From NCBI GenBank assembly GCA_964423405.1, contig CAYREY010000063.1, forward strand, positions 1 to 29,723: DNA of 29,723 nucleotides. The letters are read 5' to 3'. Below the pieces are notes generated by a model that saw nothing but the letters and a program-made list of their open reading frames with translations, was not told where the DNA came from and did no database searches. This document shows, piece after piece, positions 1-6,281 of the stretch. This DNA is from Bog-950 sp964423405 (GTDB taxonomy: Bacteria > Bacteroidota > Bacteroidia > Chitinophagales > LD1). Position numbers and translations under genes: made by a program. Every line of letters starts with the position of its first letter. Position 1 is the stretch's first letter.

Positions 1-2246
1 TTTACACCGGTGTTGGTACACTCGGCTTTGTTGTTCTGGTTACCAAAGGTGCTGGGGTTGTTCCAGCATATATCTACTATGATATTAGAAACACCATCCC
101 ACGAAAACGGGCTGGTAAGTGGTATACCGTTTAGCCAGCCGGCTTGTGGTTGGTAGTTGGCTGCCGTGTACACGGTTGTAAGGTTCTGCTCCCAGTTACT
201 TAAGCTGGTAGCATTGGTACAGGCCATTTTAATGGTAAAGTTTTGCAGGAAGGCATTACTGTTAAACACCGCAATATTAAACGTAAGCGCCCTAATGATA
301 CACGCCGAACCCAATGCAGGGGTAAGCTCGGCAGCGGTGTACAACATTTGGTTACGACCACTTTTTAAGAAATTGCCAAACAGGGTAGGCGGCTGCAGCG
401 AAGTACCCGGTTGCACCACAGTGCCAGACCCTATCGAATTAGTAATGTTATTGCCTGAACAGAACGGACTGATGCCGCAACTTACCGGCAATATACTGGC
501 AGCCAGTTGTACCTGCTGGCCGGGGCATATTACCGATGGTGTAGCTGTAACCGTAACCGGCACGGCTATACCGTTAACTATTACCTGCACATCATCGGTA
601 CGCGAACAACCACCTGCACTGGTAACCGATAGCGTGTAGGTAGTGGTAATAACCGGCGATACGGTTGGGTTAAGCGTGGTACCGTTTGTAACGGTGCCAC
701 CGGTCCATTGGTAGGTATAAGTACCTGCCGGGGTAACAGAGCCGTTAAGCACCACCGCCTGGTTGCCGCAAATAGTAGTATCGGCACCGGCGTTAACTGT
801 AAAGTTGCCTGAGTTGACTGTTACAATAGCAGTTGCCGAAGCGGTACAGTTATCGGTAGAGTTATAGGTAACCGTGTAAGTAGTGGTAGCACCCGGCGAT
901 ACGTTTACCGAGGCGGTGTTAAAGCCACCGGGGTTCCACGAGTAGGTACCGCCCGATGGGTTAGCCGAGGCGCTGATAGTTGCCTGGCCACCGGTGCAGA
1001 TTGTATCGCTAACAGTGGATACAACAGGCGGAGCAATAATCTGTATAGATTGTGAGCTGACATCGGTACAACCGGTGGCAGATGTAACAACCAACGAAAT
1101 GAGGTAAGTGCCGGGGCTGGTATAGTTATGTGTACCGGGGTTGGCACCGGTGAATGTGGGTGAGCCATCGCCAAAATCCCACACCTGCGAGGCGGCCCCC
1201 ACACTGTTGTTGGTAATGGTAACACTGCCCGATGTGCCGCAGATACGGTTGGTGTTTAATGTGAACGATGAGGTAGGGCTCATCTGGAAAGTACTACCGT
1301 TCCAGTTAAAATTCCAGCCAGAGTTGTTGTTAGAAAAGTTATCAATAAAAATAGCGTAGGTACGGCCCGCCTGAACAGTAATAGAGGGGCAAAACTCGCC
1401 GGCAGCACCGGCAGCGCCCGATGTAGGGCAAACTGTAACCGAGGTTGGCGACATACCTACAGGCGATGAAAGCTCGTTGTTAAAGTTATAGTTACAGGCA
1501 ACGGTATTGTTGTTAAGGTTAACTGTGCCACAGCCGTTGGTTATATCAAACACGGCCCAATCCAACTCGGTACCGGCTGTGGTAGGGGTAGCGCTCCAGG
1601 CCAGTGTGCCCGAAGTGCCTACCGAAAACTGGTACCAAAGCGAAGAGCTTGCACCAAAAAGAAAACAAGAAGGGTCGTAATTACCAGTACCTGCCGGGCC
1701 GCTGGCCAGCGTAAAGCTTGATAAGTCGCACACTACAGCAGCAGTAGCACAGCTACTACCCGGGCTGGGTGGAGGCGTGGCAGAGTTGATACAAAGCTCG
1801 AACCCACCTGCTGCGGTAAATGAACTAACTTCTACATAGTAGGTAGTACCAGCAGCGCTGGCCTGTGTTACTGTAGCAGTGCCACCGGCAGTAGCGGCAA
1901 TATTACAGGCAGTACCTACCGATGTAAGGTTGGCGCAGTTGCCGGTCCATACAGCAACACCAACCTGCTGAGCCGCCGGTGAACCAGTAGGACGCACGGT
2001 GATAGTATTTAAACTTCCGTTAGATACAAACGAAAACCACACATCGTTGGTCCAGGTGGTTTGACCGCATATAGCGTTGGCCCAGTTAGTACTGGTAGCC
2101 GTGGCCGTTGAGCTGGTAATGCAAATATTGCCCGATGCCGGAATAACTATTGGCGTGGCGCTGATACAAACATCGTTTAATGGCTGCGCGCTGCCTGCCA
2201 GAGTTAATAAAACAATCGACACCAAAAGGGTAAACTTATTTAACAT
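1..2246 (-). CDS. Large secreted PKD-domain surface protein (3' end outside window)
   Basis: An open frame of about 748 codons runs leftward without a stop to the window edge, so the C-terminus is missing. The ATG at 2246 opens a signal peptide (MLNKFTLLVSIVLLTLAGSA then Gln). Two beta-rich, Cys-containing regions follow, roughly residues 25-165 and 170-320, with the look of pre-peptidase-C-type sandwiches. A PKD domain with the core WDFGDGSP lies near residue 355, then several PKD/Ig-like repeats with Cys at similar places. The whole protein is rich in Thr, Ser, Asn and Gly. In Bacteroidota such proteins are usually adhesins or scaffold proteins exported by the T9SS. The sorting domain would lie beyond the edge, so this export route is inferred. 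No catalytic motif is visible. The frame is strongly supported by coherent protein sequence throughout; the specific role is unknown. Confidence 0.88.
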   Translation of the reverse strand, partial: MLNKFTLLVSIVLLTLAGSAQPLNDVCISATPIVIPASGNICITSSTATATSTNWANAICGQTTWTNDVWFSFVSNGSLNTITVRPTGSPAAQQVGVAVWTGNCANLTSVGTACNIAATAGGTATVTQASAAGTTYYVEVSSFTAAGGFELCINSATPPPSPGSSCATAAVVCDLSSFTLASGPAGTGNYDPSCFLFGASSSLWYQFSVGTSGTLAWSATPTTAGTELDWAVFDITNGCGTVNLNNNTVACNYNFNNELSSPVGMSPTSVTVCPTSGAAGAAGEFCPSITVQAGRTYAIFIDNFSNNNSGWNFNWNGSTFQMSPTSSFTLNTNRICGTSGSVTITNNSVGAASQVWDFGDGSPTFTGANPGTHNYTSPGTYLISLVVTSATGCTDVSSQSIQIIAPPVVSTVSDTICTGGQATISASANPSGGTYSWNPGGFNTASVNVSPGATTTYTVTYNSTDNCTASATAIVTVNSGNFTVNAGADTTICGNQAVVLNGSVTPAGTYTYQWTGGTVTNGTTLNPTVSPVITTTYTLSVTSAGGCSRTDDVQVIVNGIAVPVTVTATPSVICPGQQVQLAASILPVSCGISPFCSGNNITNSIGSGTVVQPGTSLQPPTLFGNFLKSGRNQMLYTAAELTPALGSACIIRALTFNIAVFNSNAFLQNFTIKMACTNATSLSNWEQNLTTVYTAANYQPQAGWLNGIPLTSPFSWDGVSNIIVDICWNNPSTFGNQNNKAECTNTGV

Positions 2247-2447
2247 ATAATTTTGCCAGCCTAAGCTAAGTTTTATTGCCAGTTCGTTTAATATAAAATG
2301 AAGAGCGTAAATGTATAATAAATAGCATTATACGCCACCCACAAATGTATACAAACTATTGACAGCCTAATACACAATTGTGTTGCATGGCAAGGTTAAC
2401 TTTTGCGGGTTATTATCCACAAAAAGCCGGGTATTACAAGCCGTAGT

Positions 2448-3200
2448 CTAATCTTTTTCTAACAAGTGCGGGGTTGCCAGCATACGCTGCAAATGGTGCT
2501 GTAACTGAGGCAGGCAGTGGTACAACTGCTCAAACGAGTTAATTACAAAGTACCTATCCTGCATTTTATCTTTATGAAAAGAGGTATTGAGCACCTGTTC
2601 TACATCGAACGCATGGCGCTGCGGTACAGGCCCCAGGCTATACTCTGTTTCGCCGGCGCTGGATATAATACCCGCCCCGTAAATACGGGTTTTACCGTTT
2701 TCCTCTATCAGGCCAAACTCTATTGTAAACCAGTAGATACGGCTCATCAGCTCTATAGCATACGGGTTGTTGATATGCTGCAGGGCTATATCGCTAAGGC
2801 CCGATAAAAAATCGCAGTAGTGCTTATCGGTAAGCAGGGGTATGTGGCCAAATACATCGTGAAACATATCGGGTTCTTCTATGTAATCGAGCTGTTCGAA
2901 CCGGCGCAACCAGCAGGTGGCAGGAAAGCGCTGCTGGTTAAGCAGCAGAAAAAACTCTTTATCGGGTATAATACCGGGCACGGCCTGTATATGCCAGCCG
3001 GTTTGCTGCTCCAGCAGGGTGTTGGTTTGGGCAAAATCGGGTATGCGCTGTGCGCTGAAATTTATTTTGGCCAGCCCATCCAGATACTTCTGCGTAACGG
3101 TGCTTTGCAGGTTCTGCATCTGACGGGTAAAAAGAATATCCCACACTTTAAAGTGTTCGGCGGTGTAGGTGTTGTACTGCTGCTGTAACATACTGTTCAT
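2448..3200 (-). CDS. phhA: Phenylalanine 4-monooxygenase (phenylalanine hydroxylase)
   Basis: Cytoplasmic non-haem iron enzyme that converts L-phenylalanine to L-tyrosine with O2 and a reduced pterin. The 250-residue length fits the single-domain bacterial form without the regulatory ACT domain of animal enzymes. The family signature PDMFHDVFGH (109-118 region) supplies the two iron-ligand histidines (H114, H119), and YWFTIEFG supplies the third ligand, E161. A second ATG at codon 4 is a possible alternative start; the first is used here. The gene is preceded on its own strand by a Tyr-rich leader ORF and a GC-rich hairpin with a U-tract ending a few bases before the start, which suggests attenuation control (see findings). 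It is separated from the upstream porin gene by that gene's own terminator, so it is probably transcribed alone. Confidence 0.97.
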   Translation of the reverse strand: MNSMLQQQYNTYTAEHFKVWDILFTRQMQNLQSTVTQKYLDGLAKINFSAQRIPDFAQTNTLLEQQTGWHIQAVPGIIPDKEFFLLLNQQRFPATCWLRRFEQLDYIEEPDMFHDVFGHIPLLTDKHYCDFLSGLSDIALQHINNPYAIELMSRIYWFTIEFGLIEENGKTRIYGAGIISSAGETEYSLGPVPQRHAFDVEQVLNTSFHKDKMQDRYFVINSFEQLYHCLPQLQHHLQRMLATPHLLEKD

Positions 3201-3208
3201 TTTAATTT

Positions 3209-3249
3209 TCAGAAAAAGAAAGCGCCCGGTTCAGTTAAGAGCCGGGCGC
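3209..3249 (-). terminator. Putative attenuator terminator in the phhA leader
   Basis: On the minus strand a perfect 8-bp all-GC stem (GCGCCCGG with CCGGGCGC, arms 3249-3242 and 3229-3222, 12-nt loop) is followed directly by a T-rich tract (TTTCTTTTTCT) that ends about 10 nt before the phhA start codon. Because it lies between a promoter-like sequence and the gene it precedes, it would cut off phhA unless prevented. The 5' arm can pair instead with AGCGGGC inside the leader ORF (3294-3288) through 7 bp with one bulged G. The hairpin is directly visible; the regulatory role is inferred. Confidence 0.65.
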
Positions 3250-3279
3250 ATATATTTTTTAATTGTTGTTTTTACAAAA

Positions 3280-3342
3280 TCAATACTGCCCGCTATGGTG
3301 GTAGCGATAATAATTGACAGTATATGTTGCTAAACGCATCAT
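3280..3342 (-). CDS. Putative 20-residue tyrosine-rich leader peptide of phhA
   Basis: A short ORF opens with ATGATG and ends in TGA 30 nt before the terminator-like hairpin ahead of phhA. Five of its 20 residues are tyrosine (7, 11, 12, 14 and 20), with the cluster TAT TAT CGC TAC in the middle, and two adjacent histidines follow. The product of the downstream enzyme is tyrosine, so the enriched codon matches the metabolite expected to regulate it. The arms CGCTA (3306-3302) and TAGCG (3295-3291) form a hairpin over the control codons, and AGCGGGC within codons 17-19 can pair with the terminator's 5' arm. The start lies about 5 nt after a -7-like box, so the message may be almost leaderless. 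No homology can be tested for so short an ORF. Confidence 0.5.
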   Translation of the reverse strand: MMRLATYTVNYYRYHHSGQY

Positions 3343-3346
3343 GGTA

Positions 3347-3377
3347 TGAAAATACTAAAAAGAAAAGAAAATACAAA
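3347..3377 (-). promoter_or_regulatory. Putative promoter of the phhA leader transcript
   Basis: On the minus strand TTTG (3377-3374) and TATTTTCA (3354-3347) are separated by 19 nt, the spacing of the Bacteroidetes -33/-7 promoter (TTTG, TAnnTTTG). The -7 box matches at TA and TT but ends CA rather than TG. The expected start of transcription is at or just before the ATGATG of the leader ORF at 3342. Confidence 0.45.
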
Positions 3378-3408
3378 CGCAGATATAAAGCCATGCGTAT
3401 GTACACAT

Positions 3409-3436
3409 AAAAAAGAGACGGCTGCAAGCCGCCTCT
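3409..3436 (-). terminator. Rho-independent terminator after the porin gene
   Basis: Ten nucleotides beyond the porin stop codon the minus strand has the stem AGAGGCGGCT / AGCCGTCTCT (one mismatch, 3-nt loop), followed at once by six Ts. This is a good intrinsic terminator and separates the porin transcript from the phhA leader promoter that lies just downstream. Confidence 0.8.
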
Positions 3437-3445
3437 ACAGGTGTG

Positions 3446-4699
3446 TTATATACCCAGTTCTATTTGAAAGCGCCAGCCAAAGTTATTGTGATGATTGGCC
3501 CCTTTTACCATATCGTATTGGCGCTGATAGGTAAAATCTGTTTGTACTTTCAGCTTGTGCTGCATAAAGTATTTGGTTAAGCAGATAGCGTATTCACTTT
3601 TCATTTTCTCTTTATCCTGTATAGCCAGCGAGGGTATAAGCAGTGAGTGGCGCAGGGCTATTTCTACTTTTGGTTTAAAGCAATAGCTAACCTGTGTGTT
3701 TACGCCCATACCGGTGTACACATAACGCATGCTGGTGCTATCGGCATTATAGGTTTTGGGGTTGTTGGCCTGGCGGTACAGGTACTCGCTGGTAAGTGCA
3801 AAGCCCTGGTACTTAAACACCAGATCGCCCATGGCCGAAAACAGGTTGCGCGGCTCGTATAGCGCCTGGCCCAACTGGCCGCCGGTGCGCTGCGCCAGGT
3901 GGTTAAAGTGTACAACACCGCCAAAGTTCAGCTTAGGCTTCTTCTCTCCTATTACATCGCCCTCAAAGTAATCGCCGCCATCGGTAAACTTGCCCAGCGG
4001 TAAAAACTCAACGCGGGCCGTGTAGGCCAGGCCTTTATCGGTTTTAATAATGTTGCGGCCCTCACCGCTGGTAATAGCCGTTTTAATAATAAAGTGGAAG
4101 TCTTTATAATGGTTGGTATAGCTTACAAAAGCGCCAAAGTCGCGGTCGAGGGTAAGGGCACCGTTTACAATAGAGCGGTCGGCAAACTGCAACGCGCCCG
4201 ACGAGTTAACGCGCTGGCGGTTGCCGGGCAGTTTACCCTGGCCCATGCTGAATGTAAAACCCTGCGGTATGGTGTAGTTAATCATGGCATCGCGCAGCAC
4301 GTTGGGCACACCGCTTACATCCCAGTCCATATCGGCACGGGTAAACGATAACTGAATATCGTAGGTAAGCTGCGGTGTGTAAATAAAGCCCCCTAAACGC
4401 AGGCGCAGGCGGCGTACACGAAAATCAAACTCCTCGGGTGTAGCATCTTTATCGGAGGTAGAAACATACCCCACCCGGCTTTGCATACGGAAACGGAAAT
4501 AAATAGAAAAGTACTTGGGCGCTGTAACCCCTATGCCCTGCTTAAGGCTGAACCATTGGGGCAACTCGTAGGTTTTTTTGCCGATTTTAATACTGTCGGC
4601 AGGCAGTTTTTCGGGTGAAGCAAACAGGGCTGTGGTAACAATTGCAAGCAGTAATGTGAGCGATAACTGTTTGAAAATACGTGAGTAGAATTGGTGCAT
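3446..4699 (-). CDS. Outer-membrane porin of the phosphate-selective OprO/OprP type
   Basis: A 417-residue protein with an N-terminal signal peptide (cleavage probably near FASPEKLP, residues 26-33) and then repeated amphipathic beta-strands with alternating aromatic and charged residues, typical of a 16-strand porin. The segment FDFRVRRLRLRLGG at about 91-104 and the later LPGNRQRVNSSGALQFADRS match the pattern of the phosphate-selective porin O/P family. The family takes up phosphate or other anions across the outer membrane; true selectivity cannot be read from sequence. Three copies of TAACATTA at 11- and 22-bp intervals just upstream of the start are consistent with control by a PhoB-like regulator. 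A strong terminator follows the stop. The upstream neighbour on the same strand is a secreted phosphatase/nuclease-family enzyme, a sensible partner for phosphate scavenging. Confidence 0.85.
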   Translation of the reverse strand: MHQFYSRIFKQLSLTLLLAIVTTALFASPEKLPADSIKIGKKTYELPQWFSLKQGIGVTAPKYFSIYFRFRMQSRVGYVSTSDKDATPEEFDFRVRRLRLRLGGFIYTPQLTYDIQLSFTRADMDWDVSGVPNVLRDAMINYTIPQGFTFSMGQGKLPGNRQRVNSSGALQFADRSIVNGALTLDRDFGAFVSYTNHYKDFHFIIKTAITSGEGRNIIKTDKGLAYTARVEFLPLGKFTDGGDYFEGDVIGEKKPKLNFGGVVHFNHLAQRTGGQLGQALYEPRNLFSAMGDLVFKYQGFALTSEYLYRQANNPKTYNADSTSMRYVYTGMGVNTQVSYCFKPKVEIALRHSLLIPSLAIQDKEKMKSEYAICLTKYFMQHKLKVQTDFTYQRQYDMVKGANHHNNFGWRFQIELGI

Positions 4700-4721
4700 T
4701 TCTGTAACGTTTATTTAGTTA

Positions 4722-4776
4722 CAAAAACATCAATTTAATGTTACCTATAATTTCCCTTAATGTTATGCTAATGTTA
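4722..4776 (-). promoter_or_regulatory. Phased direct-repeat operator and promoter of the porin gene (Pho-box-like)
   Basis: The 8-mer TAACATTA occurs three times on the minus strand, at 4776-4769, 4765-4758 and 4743-4736. The start-to-start distances are 11 and 22 bp, so all copies lie on the same helix face. Six bases after the last copy is TGTTTTTG (4729-4722), a near match to the TAnnTTTG -7 box, and no -33 TTTG is present at the usual spacing. Direct repeats with an 11-bp period replacing the -35 region are the known layout of PhoB-type activator sites. The regulator itself is not in the window. Confidence 0.55.
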
Positions 4777-4885
4777 AGTAACGGGCATTTTATCCACTTT
4801 TACAAAAATATTGAGGTTACTAAAACAACTCTTTTACATTATTGTAACACTACTTTAAGGTTACAGATACATTACCATTACATTA

Positions 4886-5713
4886 TCAAAGCCATTTAAA
4901 TACAGCACTAACGGGCAGGTGATCGCTGGGGTAATAGGTGCCGTTGTTGTTGGTGTGCACTTTATAACCCTGCTGCGTAAAGTGGCGGCTGTACCATATA
5001 TAATCTATACGGCTGCAGTGCTGGTTGCTTACCTCAAAGCCGCAATCGGTGTAGGGCAGGTTGCCGGGGGTATAGCTATCGGTAAGGCCCACCTTGTAGT
5101 TGCTGCTGCCCATGGTGTAGTAAGCCGCATCATCGGGGCCGAAGTTAAAATCGCCGGTTACCAGTACGGGCAGGCCGGCAGCCAGCGAATCGACCATGCC
5201 GCGCAGCAGGGCTGCACTTTGCCGGCGGGCTTCTTTACCGCGGTGATCGAAATGGGTATTGAATACCAGTAGCTGTGCGCCGGTAGCTTTATCTTTCAGT
5301 TTTACCCAGGTGCATATACGGGTAATGGCGGCATCCCAGCTTTTGCTGCCGGGGCGTTTGGGTGTAAGGCTAAGCCAGAAATTGCCACCGGTTATCAGGT
5401 CAAATTTATCTTTCTTAAAAAAGACGGCGCTGTGCTCGCCGGCGTGGTGGCCATTGTTGCGCCCCGCACCAAAAGCAGTGTAACCTGTAAGCGTGGCGGT
5501 TAAATACTTCAGCTGATCTTTGAGTACCTCCTGCGTGCCCAGTATATCGGGGTTTATCTGTTTAACCAGCGCTACCAGTGTATCGCGGCGCAGCTCCCAT
5601 TTGTTGGGGCCATCGGCAGCGTTGCTGTTGCGAATGTTGTAGGTGGCAACAGTAAGTTGTGCCATACAGGTGGTGGCTGCCAGTATAAGCGGCAGCAGTA
5701 AAAACTTTTTCAT
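4886..5713 (-). CDS. Secreted endonuclease/exonuclease/phosphatase-family hydrolase
   Basis: A 275-residue protein with a signal peptide (MKKFLLLPLILAATTCMA, then Gln), so exported to the periplasm or beyond. It carries the motifs of the Mg2+-dependent DNase I-like fold in the usual order: TYNIRN (N26), GTQEV (E62), FNTHFDH (H154), VTGDFN (D188, N190), the IDYIW strand (D237) and the terminal SDHLPV (D264, H265). Length and order match the whole family domain with no extra domain. The family cleaves phosphodiester or phosphomonoester bonds in nucleic acids, sphingomyelin, inositol phosphates and similar compounds, so the substrate is open. The gene precedes the phosphate-type porin on the same strand by 186 bp, which suggests, but does not show, release of phosphate for uptake. 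Confidence 0.9.
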   Translation of the reverse strand: MKKFLLLPLILAATTCMAQLTVATYNIRNSNAADGPNKWELRRDTLVALVKQINPDILGTQEVLKDQLKYLTATLTGYTAFGAGRNNGHHAGEHSAVFFKKDKFDLITGGNFWLSLTPKRPGSKSWDAAITRICTWVKLKDKATGAQLLVFNTHFDHRGKEARRQSAALLRGMVDSLAAGLPVLVTGDFNFGPDDAAYYTMGSSNYKVGLTDSYTPGNLPYTDCGFEVSNQHCSRIDYIWYSRHFTQQGYKVHTNNNGTYYPSDHLPVSAVFKWL

Positions 5714-5794
5714 ACAGTGTTGGTGTAGCGGGTTTGTGCTACAATAATAAACTGTGCGTAGTATAATTAGTATTAAATAATTATGAGAATGGTC

Positions 5795-5918
5795 TGCCTC
5801 ACCCCTCTGCCTTTGGCAGCTCCCCTCTCCTTAAAAAGTAGAGGGGAGCACGAACAGATATAGTGTAGTTGATAGCACAACGATATTTTGGGTTCTCACT
5901 GAATGCACAGACAGCACA
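5795..5918. repeat. Dispersed hairpin repeat, copy 1
   Basis: Starts TGCCTCACCCC and contains a small hairpin (CTGCC TTT GGCAG) and then a perfect 10-bp stem, GCTCCCCTCT (5819-5828) with AGAGGGGAGC (5840-5849). ACGAACAGAT follows, and the copy ends with ATGCACAGACAGCACA. It is nearly the same as the copy starting 186 bp to the right and related to a shorter copy at 10379. Confidence 0.85.
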
Positions 5919-5980
5919 GAAAACAGCCACTGTATTCTTCTGTGTGGTTAGTGTAGTCTGTGAGAAGATTTATAATACAT

Positions 5981-6106
5981 TGCCTCACCCCTCTGCCTTT
6001 GGCAGCTCCCCTCTCCTTAAAAGTAGAGGGGAGCACGAACAGATAAAGTGTAGTTTATAGGAACATAACGATACGTTGAGCTCTCGCAGAATGCACAGAC
6101 AGCACA
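5981..6106. repeat. Dispersed hairpin repeat, copy 2
   Basis: Direct copy of the element at 5795-5918. The 10-bp stem (6005-6014 with 6025-6034) is identical, with a loop one base shorter. The half beyond ACGAACAGAT has diverged more than the hairpin half. The base pairs just before it, ATAATACAT, also precede the copy at 10379. Confidence 0.85.
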
Positions 6107-6222
6107 AGAGGATTTTGAAGTTCAATCCAACATTCAGATTAAATAATCATGAGGTTACAATTTACTTACACCGGCCCGGCATATTTGCCGTGCTTTCTTT
6201 CGGTTTTATAAATAGCAGTGCA

Positions 6223-6254
6223 AATTAAAGTACCCCCTGCTGCGAAGCAGGGGG
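6223..6254 (-). terminator. Terminator after the T9SS protein gene
   Basis: A perfect 9-bp stem, CCCCCTGCT with AGCAGGGGG (6254-6246 and 6241-6233 on the minus strand) closed by a tetraloop, is followed by TACTTTAATTT. It lies 27 nt beyond the stop of the gene ending at 6282. Confidence 0.75.
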
Positions 6255-6281
6255 CGCTTTACGGAAGGCCTGAAAAATTAA

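Larger units (their letters stand above)
5714..6281. other. Intergenic region with two repeat copies and one terminator
   Basis: No credible gene. It holds two copies of a ~125-bp hairpin repeat (5795-5918 and 5981-6106) and the terminator of the upstream minus-strand gene (6223-6254). Short ORFs over the repeat, for example at 5869-6060, are composed of repeat sequence and have no protein-like features. Confidence 0.8.

Noticed and set aside
2313..2333. Inverted repeat GTATAAT-N7-ATTATAC upstream of the large surface protein
   Set aside because: AT-rich 7-bp arms are expected by chance and no promoter element is clearly positioned relative to it.
3355..3408. Short minus-strand ORF rich in Phe, Tyr and Cys upstream of the phhA leader
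   Set aside because: It begins in the U-tract of the porin terminator and overlaps the -33 to -7 stretch of the presumed leader promoter. Its Phe codons come from the T-rich spacer.
4834..4847. Inverted repeat TTACA-N4-TGTAA between the phosphatase-family and porin genes
   Set aside because: Short arms in an AT-rich stretch and not placed at a recognisable promoter; the phased direct repeats nearby are stronger evidence.
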